A DNA stretch of 48,334 nucleotides from Sphingopyxis granuli NBRC 100800. GTDB taxonomy: Bacteria > Pseudomonadota > Alphaproteobacteria > Sphingomonadales > Sphingomonadaceae. Positions 16,424 through 24,417 of the stretch are shown here, in pieces (the first letter of the stretch is position 1; each line of letters starts with the position of its first letter). Where the stretch lies: NCBI RefSeq assembly GCF_001591045.1, contig NZ_BCUA01000025.1, positions 1-48,334 of the forward strand, read 5' to 3'. The notes under the pieces are model-generated. The model was not told the DNA's origin. It did not search any database and saw only the letters and a list, made by a program, of their open reading frames with translations. The translations under genes were made by a program, and so were the position numbers.

Positions 16424-19400
16424 GCGGTTCGACGCGGGGCCTGCCCTAGCTCAGCTCAAGCGATTTCAGCGTCGCACGGTGGACTATGTCTTCGACCGTC
16501 TGCACGGCGCAGATCCTGTGCGCCAATTCCTCGTCGCGGACGAGGTGGGCTTGGGCAAGACGATGGTTGCCCGTGGGGTCATTGCCAAGACAATTGAAGC
16601 GTTATGGGATCGATCAAAGCGGATCGACATTCTCTACATCTGCTCCAATCAGGCTATCGCTGCGCAAAACCTCAATCGCCTGAACGTGTTGGGAAAGCGC
16701 GCGATGGCGCTGCCCACCCGGATGACGTTGGTCCCTTTGCAGCTACGCGGCGAGCAAGACCTTTCCGTGAACAAGGTCAACTTCATCAGCCTCACGCCTG
16801 GGACCACGTTCAACCTTCGATCGACGACCGGGGTCGTGGAAGAACGAGCACTCGTGCATCGCCTGCTCGAAGCCATGGGCTACCCGTTCACACCGCTTAG
16901 GAACGCGCTTCAAGTGGACGCTGGGAATGGTCGGTGGGATGCCTGTGTGAGCGGCATGTCACTTCAAGGCATCGATCCGACGATCATTGCGAACTTTCAG
17001 GAGGCAGTTCGCAATGATCTGGCTCTGACATCTGCGATCGAGGAAATGATCTCGCTGTTTCCCCGCCGACAGCCCACTTACCCTGATGAAAAGCGATGGA
17101 AGCGCAATGACGTGATCGGGGCGCTGAGGGGCAAGCTGTCGCACGCCTGTGTCAGCGCCCTCAAGCCCGACCTCATCATCCTCGATGAATTCCAGCGATT
17201 TCGGGAACTGCTGCGCGGGGAAGGAGAACCAGCTGAGCTGGCACGGGCTCTGTTCGAGTACTCCGACGACACAGCCAGCGCGCGCACCCTTCTCCTCTCC
17301 GCCACGCCTTACAAGATGCTCACGCTTACCGGCGATGAGCCGGAAGATGGGGATCATTACGAGGACTTCCTCGAGACGATCGAGTTCCTTTATGGCCGTG
17401 ACAGGGGCGCAAACATCAAGGTCGAGCTCGACCGTGAAATGCGCCGATTCCGCAACCTTCTCCAGCAACTGCCGACGACTTCGAACGAGGCCAAGCGAGC
17501 GCGCAACAAGGTTCAGCGTACACTGAAGCGCGTCATGGCCCGCACCGAGCGCGTAGGCAGCACTGTGCAGCGAGATTCGATGTTGGCGGAGCCAGCAATT
17601 GATGTGTCGCTCGCGCCTGTCGATCTCCATCAAGCGGAAGCTTTTGGGCGCGTTGCGCGCGCTGTAGATGCTCGCGAAATCATCGAATATTGGAAGTCCG
17701 CGCCTTACCTCCTGAATTTCATGCGTGACTACACGCTCAAGCATCGCCTCAAGGACAAAGCCGCGAATGCTGACCCAGCGTTGCTGTCCGCATTGCGCGA
17801 CGCACAGGCACTAGGGATCCGTCGTGAACAAGTCGAAGCCTATCAGCCTATTGATCCGGCGAACGGGCGTCTTCGTGCATTGATGTCAGACCTGTTTGGC
17901 TCCGGGCTCCATCAACACCTTTGGCTCCCACCGGCACTCACATACTATGGGCCTGTCTCGGATGGCCCACCGGCGACGAAGGCGCTCGTCTTTTCGGCAT
18001 GGCAAATGGTGCCCGATGCACTTGCTGCGCTGCTGTCCTACGAAGCCGAGCGCCGCATGGGCGCAGGTGCTGTCGTTCGATCGTATTCCGAAGCTACGCG
18101 ACGTCGTCCATTGCAATTCAAGCTGGTTGATGGCCGTCCGGCAGCGATGCGGGCGCTGCACCTGATATATCCATCGCCAACATTGGCCCGAGTTGGTGAT
18201 CCGCTCGAGGTGTTCGCCAGTTCGCAGAAGCAGTTAACAGTGGCCGAAATGCGCACAGCAATTGCGGAGCGAATTAGAACCGAACTTGGTCACCTGTTCG
18301 CTGCAGAAACCGTCGCCGATACGTCTGGTCGAGATACGGAATGGTCCACCCCAGCGACGATAGACGTACGTCTAAAGACTAAAGCGCCGAGCTGGCTTAA
18401 GTACCTGGGTTACCGATGGACAGCACAGGAAGATGGCTTCCGAGAGCATATCTCCGAATTGCACAGAGCGTCGGCTGGTGCGTCAGTAGGGGCGCTTGAC
18501 GACGAAACGTTGAATCTGCTGGTGGACGTTGCCCTCGGAAGCCCAGCCGTTTGTGCGTTGCGAGCGCTGCGTCGCATTGCACCAGGATTGGCCTGGGACG
18601 ATTCAGATCTGCTCGAAGCTGCAGCTTCAATTGCCTGGGGCTTCCGCGCACTCTTCAACCAGCATGACGCTGTCGCCTTGTTGCGGCAGGAGCGTGATGA
18701 GCACTATTGGCGCAGTGCTTTGGCGCACGGAGTTGAGCACAACCTGCAGGCTGTGCTTGATGAGTATGCGCATTATCTCGTCGAAGGCGAAGGCTTAGTC
18801 TCTAGCTCAGAACGTGATCGTATCGCCGCGGTGGCGAAAGCCATGACTCACGCGTTGGCGGTTCGCCCGTCACAAATCGACTTGGATGATGTGGTTGTCG
18901 AGGACAACAAGGTCGTCTTCCATCCGCCTATCAGGATGCGTGGCAGGTTCGCTATGCGTCTAGCTGAGTACAAGGATGACGAAGGCGGAACAGTCCGGCT
19001 GGGAAGCGTCCGCGACGCGTTCAATTCTCCTTTTCGGCCGTTCGTTCTGGCCACGACTTCGATAGGCCAGGAAGGGTTGGATTTTCACCCATATTGCTAT
19101 CGGGTCTACCATTGGAACCTTCCTGGGAATCCGGTCGATCTTGAGCAGAGGGAAGGGCGGGTCCACCGGTTTAAGGGACACGCCGTTAGGCACAACGTGG
19201 CCAGAGCACATGCAGATACGATCCGCATTGCTGCGAAGACTCCGAAAGACCCCTGGGAGGCAATGTTCACCGCTGCGCGGCGGGCAACAAAGAGCTCGTC
19301 AGAACTTGTGCCCTATTGGGTTTATGATGGTCCGGTGAAGGTCGAACGGCGCGTGCCGATGCTGCCTATGAGCCGCGAAAACATGCGTCTGCGTTGGCTA

Positions 19401-19538
19401 AAACGCAGTTTGACACTCTATAGGCTGGCATTCGGGCAGCCGAGGCAGGATGATTTGTTGGCCTATCTTGATCGCCTCGTCGACGAAGGCGTCGACATAG
19501 CGACCTTGGAAGAATTGCAGATCAAGCTCGAGCCGTGA
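16413..19538 (+). CDS. SF2 (SNF2-like) helicase
   Basis: This 1041-residue protein has a Q-like region FQRRTVDYVFDRL, Walker A VADEVGLGKTMVARG (about residue 45), DLIILDEFQRF (about 258), LLLSATPYKML (about 295), a KALVFSAWQMVPDAL segment, and the C-terminal motifs ATTSIGQEGLDFH (about 880) and LEQREGRVHRFKGHAVRHN (about 915). These place it with SNF2/RapA-like helicases. Between the two RecA lobes lies a long insert of about 500 residues that I cannot assign. I chose the ATG at 16413 (MENERFDAG) over 16398 because GAGGAGGCTGGCC lies directly upstream. It ends the five-gene operon. DISARM DrmA is a different SF2 helicase with DUF1998, which I do not see here. Confidence 0.88.
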   Translation: MENERFDAGPALAQLKRFQRRTVDYVFDRLHGADPVRQFLVADEVGLGKTMVARGVIAKTIEALWDRSKRIDILYICSNQAIAAQNLNRLNVLGKRAMALPTRMTLVPLQLRGEQDLSVNKVNFISLTPGTTFNLRSTTGVVEERALVHRLLEAMGYPFTPLRNALQVDAGNGRWDACVSGMSLQGIDPTIIANFQEAVRNDLALTSAIEEMISLFPRRQPTYPDEKRWKRNDVIGALRGKLSHACVSALKPDLIILDEFQRFRELLRGEGEPAELARALFEYSDDTASARTLLLSATPYKMLTLTGDEPEDGDHYEDFLETIEFLYGRDRGANIKVELDREMRRFRNLLQQLPTTSNEAKRARNKVQRTLKRVMARTERVGSTVQRDSMLAEPAIDVSLAPVDLHQAEAFGRVARAVDAREIIEYWKSAPYLLNFMRDYTLKHRLKDKAANADPALLSALRDAQALGIRREQVEAYQPIDPANGRLRALMSDLFGSGLHQHLWLPPALTYYGPVSDGPPATKALVFSAWQMVPDALAALLSYEAERRMGAGAVVRSYSEATRRRPLQFKLVDGRPAAMRALHLIYPSPTLARVGDPLEVFASSQKQLTVAEMRTAIAERIRTELGHLFAAETVADTSGRDTEWSTPATIDVRLKTKAPSWLKYLGYRWTAQEDGFREHISELHRASAGASVGALDDETLNLLVDVALGSPAVCALRALRRIAPGLAWDDSDLLEAAASIAWGFRALFNQHDAVALLRQERDEHYWRSALAHGVEHNLQAVLDEYAHYLVEGEGLVSSSERDRIAAVAKAMTHALAVRPSQIDLDDVVVEDNKVVFHPPIRMRGRFAMRLAEYKDDEGGTVRLGSVRDAFNSPFRPFVLATTSIGQEGLDFHPYCYRVYHWNLPGNPVDLEQREGRVHRFKGHAVRHNVARAHADTIRIAAKTPKDPWEAMFTAARRATKSSSELVPYWVYDGPVKVERRVPMLPMSRENMRLRWLKRSLTLYRLAFGQPRQDDLLAYLDRLVDEGVDIATLEELQIKLEP

Positions 19539-19566
19539 CCCACTGGACAGGCGGTTTCCCTCTCAT

Positions 19567-20199
19567 TCAGGCGGGGCCAATCTGAACAGGAGAAATCTCA
19601 AGCAGCAAATAAGGGAGCGCCGCACTGCACTCAGACCAGCGGAAAGCGTAGCTGCCGGCCAAGGTGATCGGCGGGCCATACGCTCCGGTCTTGTAGGTGA
19701 GTGTTGTTCCAGCCCCGTACTGGCTTTCGTGGCGGAAATCGAAATCGCTCGTATCGCTCGAATAGCTGCCTTGATCGACGTAGTGGCGATGGTCGGTCGC
19801 TACCAGCATAAAGCCGATATCGGCTACATCGGCGCATCGTTCCAAGCGGGCAATGTCCTTGAATACGTCGTACCGGTTGTTCGGCTCGCGGTGGTTCTCT
19901 CGTTTGAAGAATTTGAGCTCGATCGCACAACGCCATTCGCGGGCTTCATCGTCGGTAAGCCGGAACCAGACATCAATCCGGCCTCGCTTGCCGCCATTGC
20001 TGCGAAGCGGTTTTTCCAGTTCTACCGAGAAGGTCTCGCGTTCGCTGATGATCTCGAGATCGGCAGCCGTTGAGATGATGCGACCGAGGTGCAACTGAAG
20101 CGTTGCCTCGCTTTCGCACCGGACGCGTCCACCGCTTATCTGTCGAAAAAGCGTCGGCACAGCGAGGTTCACGATATTGCGAAGACGATCTAGCGACAT
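19567..20199 (-). CDS. PD-(D/E)XK nuclease-like protein
   Basis: I do not recognise a named family for this 210-residue protein. The centre reads GRIDVWFRL followed about 12 residues later by CAIELKFFKREN, i.e. D...ExK, the core of a restriction-endonuclease-like fold; a preceding ETFSVELEKP supplies a possible extra acidic residue. It is soluble. It follows the unknown gene at 20291-20806 with a 91-base gap on the same strand and converges on the SF2 helicase gene with 28 bases between stops. It probably shares the operator at 20853-20871 with that neighbour. A nuclease effector is plausible. Confidence 0.65.
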   Translation of the reverse strand: MSLDRLRNIVNLAVPTLFRQISGGRVRCESEATLQLHLGRIISTAADLEIISERETFSVELEKPLRSNGGKRGRIDVWFRLTDDEAREWRCAIELKFFKRENHREPNNRYDVFKDIARLERCADVADIGFMLVATDHRHYVDQGSYSSDTSDFDFRHESQYGAGTTLTYKTGAYGPPITLAGSYAFRWSECSAALPYLLLEISPVQIGPA

Positions 20200-20290
20200 T
20201 CAACCCTGACTATCCTGAAATGTTAGCTGCGCGAGGCGCGACGCCCTGGGGCCGTTAAACGAGTCCGTACCGTCCCCGTCTAGATGAGCA

Positions 20291-20806
20291 TCATGCTCGT
20301 GAAATAAGAATGCTTGCCGGAAAATCCTTATACTCCGAAGCCATGCTTTCGAAGGCCTCTCCGGATTGTTCAAGGACCGCTTCAACGCTTTTGGTCGGGG
20401 ACTCTTCGACGGCCCCGTACACCAGGGGTGCTGAGGAGGCAGCTCTAGCTGGCCGTGTAAGCTTTCGATTCCGACCTGCGAGTTCATTTATCAGTTTGGC
20501 AAAATGCCACAGGGCTGCTGTTGCATTTTGCCGCCTATCCCGTGGGACATCTTCGCAGACACCAAGCCAGATTTCCTGATCGAGCTGGTCCCGATGCTCC
20601 ATAAGATGAGCGCCGAGCCAGTCCGGATTATCGAACACCAGAGCCTGATAGTCCGCCCCCGCTTTAGTACCAAGTCGACGCGCAGCCTGTCGCGGGACCG
20701 AGATGATTGGACCTTCATCTAGACCCACTTCGAGCGCTTGGAGAATGAGTTCGAAATCATCGCCTGTGTGCATTGAGTCCACCCAGCGGATCCGGAACTT
20801 ATCCAT
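20291..20806 (-). CDS. Protein of unknown function
   Basis: I do not recognise this 171-residue soluble protein (MDKFRIRWVDSMHTGDDFEL...). I chose the ATG at 20806 because AGAGGGA precedes it; an upstream ATG at 20860 would place an Arg-rich, non-coding-like stretch and the operator inside the gene. It lies upstream of the PD-(D/E)XK-like gene and may be its partner or inhibitor, but no motif supports a specific role. The operator copy at 20853-20871 ends 46 bases upstream of its start and points toward it. Confidence 0.62.
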   Translation of the reverse strand: MDKFRIRWVDSMHTGDDFELILQALEVGLDEGPIISVPRQAARRLGTKAGADYQALVFDNPDWLGAHLMEHRDQLDQEIWLGVCEDVPRDRRQNATAALWHFAKLINELAGRNRKLTRPARAASSAPLVYGAVEESPTKSVEAVLEQSGEAFESMASEYKDFPASILISRA

Positions 20807-20852
20807 CTTTCTTGAATCCCTCTTTCTGCGTCGCCGGCGGATGAATGATTGT

Positions 20853-20871
20853 CGCGACAAATTCGGTCGCA
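20853..20871 (-). promoter_or_regulatory. Island operator copy 3 (in front of the unknown/PD-(D/E)XK pair)
   Basis: On the minus strand this reads TGCGACCGAATTTGTCGCG, differing from copy 4 at only two spacer positions. It ends 46 bases upstream of the start at 20806. It shares the 245-base divergent intergenic region with copy 4, one copy pointing to each side. Confidence 0.8.
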
Positions 20872-20979
20872 GGAGCTAACTCCTCATTCCATGTCCGCTG
20901 GTCGCCAAGTTTGCCTCCGGCTTGGTACCTTTTGGTTGGTCCAATCTCAACATATTGAAGTTGCGGCTGGCAACAATCG

Positions 20980-20998
20980 TGCGACCGTTTTTGTCGCG
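20980..20998 (+). promoter_or_regulatory. Island operator copy 4 (in front of the membrane-protein pair)
   Basis: This reads TGCGACCGTTTTTGTCGCG and ends 53 bases before the ATG at 21052. An extra GTCGC half-site follows at 21003-21007, ten bases after the right arm. It points toward the membrane pair. Confidence 0.8.
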
Positions 20999-21051
20999 GG
21001 TGGTCGCTTGTAAGAATTTGGCTTACGGCTGACCGAGGACGAGGGACAAGA

Positions 21052-21735
21052 ATGGGCCTATTTAATCGCATTATTCTCGGGCACCGGATCGATGATTGGG
21101 CGTCGGAATACTCGCTTGTTGCGGCCAGAACGCTCAATCAGGTCGCGGCTGACTTGATAGCGAGCGCTGAGCAAGACGTTTCCAATGCAAACCTAAAGGA
21201 CGGCCTTTGGGCGCAATCGGCCTTCCTACAAGTCAGCATCGCTCCGAAGGTTCGCGAAGTTGCTGAACCAGTCGCGATTGAGATCCTCAATGAAGCAAAC
21301 GCCGCACTCGCTGCGATCGTAGAGGAACAAGCCGTCTGGGTAAGAAGCCCGGACTATGCCGAGCAACCAGAAGCCGTATTCGATGGCGCCAGGGATATCG
21401 TAGCCGCGGCAGTGCCGCTCGCTGCGGGTGTTGCGACCGCCGCATCACTTCCTTTCGCAGCGGTGACAACCACGACCGCGTGGCTTGGCCTGGTCACCAC
21501 GACAACAATCAGCTGGCCGGTTGTAGTTGGCGGGGGCGCGATCGCTGGATTGGGCATTGCAACGGGGCTTCTCAACACTGCCAAGATTCGCGACCGGGCC
21601 CAAGCCAGACTGCGCGACCGCGTCCGTTCCTTTGTCGTCGGCTCGCTAATCGGCAGACATGAAAACTCACCGTCGATTCTGCAGCAGTTGACTGCGGAGT
21701 TTGACCGCGCAGCGAAGCGTGCAAAAGCGATATGA
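21052..21735 (+). CDS. Unknown protein with Ala/Gly/Thr-rich hydrophobic hairpin
   Basis: I do not recognise this 227-residue protein. The N-terminal half is helical and polar; residues about 118-175 form a long Ala/Val/Gly/Thr-rich hydrophobic region broken by VTTTTISWPV, which looks like a membrane-inserting hairpin rather than an exported-protein signal. The C terminus is basic (RDRAQARLRDRVRSF). GAGGGACAAG precedes the ATG. Its stop overlaps the next start by ATGA, so the two products are probably made together. Under operator copy 4 in a defence-like island, a membrane-acting effector or a sensor anchored to the membrane is possible, but this is inference. Confidence 0.68.
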   Translation: MGLFNRIILGHRIDDWASEYSLVAARTLNQVAADLIASAEQDVSNANLKDGLWAQSAFLQVSIAPKVREVAEPVAIEILNEANAALAAIVEEQAVWVRSPDYAEQPEAVFDGARDIVAAAVPLAAGVATAASLPFAAVTTTTAWLGLVTTTTISWPVVVGGGAIAGLGIATGLLNTAKIRDRAQARLRDRVRSFVVGSLIGRHENSPSILQQLTAEFDRAAKRAKAI

Positions 21736-22745
21736 TCGGTTCACTTGCTCACGTGGTACTGCGAGAAGTACCCGCCGAACTTCTGGCTGGCGTAGCATCG
21801 GGCCAATACCGCGTGGCAGGTTCGATAATCCAGTCAGTTTCTTCAGGACGGGTTGTCGGGCATCTACAAGAGACGTCGGCAATATCGTCTCTGCTGAACT
21901 TCAGCCCACTCAGCCTGCCGCAAATGGCGATTGATGCAGTTTCCGTCGTCCAGAATGAGCAGATCAAGGCTGCGATATCTATCGTTCAGTCGCTGCAAAT
22001 CGCGAACCTCGTGGCCAGTGGCATGGGTATTGGTGTTTCCGTAGCTGGTGCCGCGATCTTGGCGAAGCGAATCGCCAGGGTAGAGGAGAAGGTCGACGCG
22101 ATCCTTCCAAACCTTGCTGCGATTGTGCGGGGACTGGAAGCCATGCGAGTCGAGAGAATCACGGAGGATTTCACACGACTTCGAACATTGGTGGGTCAGG
22201 TCGAAGAGGCTTGGCTGCCATCGGCATCACAAAGAGAATGGATTGCAATTGCACGGGATGCACATTTTCTGGCGGATAGCTTCGAACGCCGCGCTCGAGA
22301 GCTAGGCGCTGCGAGCGATGTGCTCAACACCGAACCTTTGGTTGAAGCTTTCGCTCTCGCCTCAGGGCTGCGTGTCACCGCCCGGATGGCATCCTGCCAA
22401 GACGATATGGCCAGGGAGGCTGCGAGCTCTCGGGCACTCACGCTGGTACAGTTGGGAGAGGCGATCCAGTTAGCCCCTCTCGCTCTTGCTCACGCGCCAA
22501 TGGAAACCGCTGGCACGTCTACGTGGTTAGATCTCTTGGGGCAGAAGGCAGACGACCTGCGCTCAACAGTTGCTCGAGTGCGCGAACGCGAGATCGCCGC
22601 TGCCGGCACAGCTGAGACTCTCCATGAGCTGGCACGCCAAGGGGTATCCGGTCGAGAATGGCTCGATACCGCGAAATCCGAGGGGCACAATCCCCTGCTG
22701 TTTCTCCCCGTCCGCGATGTCAACGCGCCAGAGCAAACCCGGTGA
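21732..22745 (+). CDS. Unknown protein with one hydrophobic segment and coiled-coil-like region
   Basis: I do not recognise this 337-residue protein. Residues about 86-112 (IANLVASGMGIGVSVAGAAI) form a Gly/Ala-rich hydrophobic segment. It is followed by a helical, coiled-coil-like stretch (KRIARVEEKVDAILPNLAAI) and a long helical C-terminal half. No catalytic motif is seen. The 4-base ATGA overlap with the preceding membrane-hairpin gene implies a stoichiometric pair. The two could be an effector and its regulator, or a two-part pore. A 114-base gap separates it from the next gene. Confidence 0.66.
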   Translation: MIGSLAHVVLREVPAELLAGVASGQYRVAGSIIQSVSSGRVVGHLQETSAISSLLNFSPLSLPQMAIDAVSVVQNEQIKAAISIVQSLQIANLVASGMGIGVSVAGAAILAKRIARVEEKVDAILPNLAAIVRGLEAMRVERITEDFTRLRTLVGQVEEAWLPSASQREWIAIARDAHFLADSFERRARELGAASDVLNTEPLVEAFALASGLRVTARMASCQDDMAREAASSRALTLVQLGEAIQLAPLALAHAPMETAGTSTWLDLLGQKADDLRSTVARVREREIAAAGTAETLHELARQGVSGREWLDTAKSEGHNPLLFLPVRDVNAPEQTR

Positions 22746-22859
22746 CAAGGCACGCAGGCGATCGAACCTGGAGGTGGGTTCGCATGTTCTCTGAAAGCGA
22801 GGGTGGCCTGGTTTGCGATAATTTCATCCCGGTTCGTTGATTAGGGAAAGGCAGATTGG

Positions 22860-23516
22860 ATGGCCGGGCCGAGCGAAGTGATCACGGCTGTCGAAATGGC
22901 CGAGGCCAGCGGGATAGACCCCAAGCGACTACGAGCAGCCCTTCGAGCTGCACACCTCCAATGGCATCCGCACAACGGTCGCTGGGAGGCCGTGCGAGGG
23001 AGCGATCAGCATCGAGACATGGAACGGGTCATGGCGCAGCTATGCGGAGGGAGTGTCAGGCTCCGATCGACGTTAAAGGCTGTAATGGGCGCTTCCGAAG
23101 CCGCAATTCGCGACGAGCAGTACGTGCTCGATCTCTGCGACGCAGTTATCGGGCTGAAGGCCGTCCGGCAGCATTGCTTTCCGTTTCTGACCGGAGATCC
23201 AGATCGGCGTGGTTACCGAAAGCCATTGCCTGTCGATGGCTTTTATCCGGCTCTTGGCCTCGTCGTGGAATATCATGAGCGCCAACACCGCGAACGCGTC
23301 AGCTTCTTCGACGACAAGCCAACGGTATCTGGCGTGCCTCGAGGCGACCAGCGCCGACGATATGATGAGCGCCGCGCCGATTTGCTTCCGAGGCATGGCT
23401 ACAGTTTGGTCGTTCTCAATGTGGATGAATTTGCACACGATAGGGCCAAGCGCCTGCTCAGGACCCCTCAAGATCAGGCTGTTGTCAGCCGCCGCCTTGC
23501 ACGTTTTATCGGCTGA
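22860..23516 (+). CDS. Nuclease-like protein with ExHxxQH motif
   Basis: This 218-residue protein has an N-terminal helix-turn-helix-like region (TAVEMAEASGIDPKRLRAAL). Its C-terminal domain contains PVDGFYPALGLVVEYHERQH, then RRYDERRADLLPRHGYSLVV. The D...E-Y-H-x2-Q-H pattern followed by a basic/acidic helix and a hydrophobic strand is what I associate with Vsr-like members of the PD-(D/E)XK superfamily. I cannot name a family. It is preceded by GGGAAAGGCAG. With the NYN gene 28 bases downstream it may be the third and fourth gene of the membrane-pair unit, since no operator copy is found directly before it. Confidence 0.66.
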   Translation: MAGPSEVITAVEMAEASGIDPKRLRAALRAAHLQWHPHNGRWEAVRGSDQHRDMERVMAQLCGGSVRLRSTLKAVMGASEAAIRDEQYVLDLCDAVIGLKAVRQHCFPFLTGDPDRRGYRKPLPVDGFYPALGLVVEYHERQHRERVSFFDDKPTVSGVPRGDQRRRYDERRADLLPRHGYSLVVLNVDEFAHDRAKRLLRTPQDQAVVSRRLARFIG

Positions 23517-23544
23517 TTAATGGATATTGGGGCAATGGTGCAAA

Positions 23545-24321
23545 ATGGCCAATGAACCTCGCACTCCACGTCTTGCTGTCTTGATTGACGCAGACAATGC
23601 ATCTTCCCGGATCGCACCGCGCCTTTTTGAAGAGATTGCAAAGATCGGTGAAGCAAGTGTCCGCCGCATTTACGGTGATTTCTCCGGCACTCGGCTTAAA
23701 TCCTGGGCCGACGTTCTCGCCACACATGCGATCAAGGCGCACCAGAACTTTGCATATACCAGCGGCAAGAATGCCTCGGATATTGCTTTGGTCATCGACG
23801 CGATGGATCTTTTGCACACCGGTCGTTTCGACGGGTTTTGCCTTGTCTCTTCGGACAGTGATTTTACCGGTCTCGCCTCGCGCATCCGTGAGCAAGGTAT
23901 CGATGTCTACGGCTTCGGAGAGCAGAAAACTCCCGAGAGCTTCCGACAAGCGTGTCGCCGCTTCATTTACACTGAGAACCTGCTGCCAGAGGCGCCAACG
24001 TCAGATGAGCCAGGCCGACAGGATGCCCGTCCGGCTAGTGTAAAGAAGTCGCCCACTGCTGCGGCACCTTTGATCCGAACTGCCATCTCACAGCTCGATG
24101 ATGAAGGGGGCTGGGTGCCTCTTGGGCGGGTGGGCCAACGCCTTGCGGCGCTCGCCTCCGACTTTGACCCCCGAACCTATGGTGAAGGCAAGCTGAGCGA
24201 TTTGGTCGAGAAGGCAGGCAGCTTTGAATCACGCAGAACTGAAACAGGGCATTTGCAAATCCGGGTCTCTCCGTCTGGGAAGGCGGGCCAGCCTAAAGCA
24301 AAGAAGGCAAAATCCGGATGA
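23545..24321 (+). CDS. NYN-domain protein (LabA/DUF88 type) with C-terminal OST-HTH-like domain
   Basis: This 258-residue protein starts with a NYN (PIN-like) ribonuclease fold: LAVLIDADNASS (acidic residue set near residue 12), KNASDIALVIDAMDLL (about 76) and FCLVSSDSDFTGLASRIREQ (about 98). These are the conserved Asp-bearing strands of the LabA/DUF88 group. The C-terminal region (LIRTAISQLDDEGGWVPLG, about 175) resembles an OST-HTH/LOTUS module, which binds RNA in other proteins, and the tail is basic. Such proteins are widespread and many are housekeeping, so a defence role is not certain. I used the ATG at 23545 (MANEPRTP) rather than 23527. It sits between the ExHxxQH nuclease-like gene and the phosphatase/ADP-ribosylhydrolase gene. 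Confidence 0.85.
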   Translation: MANEPRTPRLAVLIDADNASSRIAPRLFEEIAKIGEASVRRIYGDFSGTRLKSWADVLATHAIKAHQNFAYTSGKNASDIALVIDAMDLLHTGRFDGFCLVSSDSDFTGLASRIREQGIDVYGFGEQKTPESFRQACRRFIYTENLLPEAPTSDEPGRQDARPASVKKSPTAAAPLIRTAISQLDDEGGWVPLGRVGQRLAALASDFDPRTYGEGKLSDLVEKAGSFESRRTETGHLQIRVSPSGKAGQPKAKKAKSG

Positions 24322-24377
24322 AAGTCCCGGCTTCCCCCTTTGCGCCAACCAATAGCTGTAGGATGCCCTTAACCACG

Positions 24378-24396
24378 TGCGACCGATAATGTCGTA
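24378..24396 (+). promoter_or_regulatory. Island operator copy 5 (in front of the phosphatase/ADP-ribosylhydrolase gene)
   Basis: This reads TGCGACCGATAATGTCGTA and ends 21 bases before the ATG at 24418. Its spacer contains GATAAT, a good -10 hexamer, so binding here would directly block RNA polymerase. Confidence 0.78.
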
Positions 24397-24417
24397 CATG
24401 GCTCATATCAAAGCGCC

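Noticed and set aside
22800-22830. TTTGCGATAATTTCATCC before the ExHxxQH gene as a sixth operator copy
   Set aside because: It shares only TGCGA; the GTCG arm and the spacing do not fit the 19-bp pattern.
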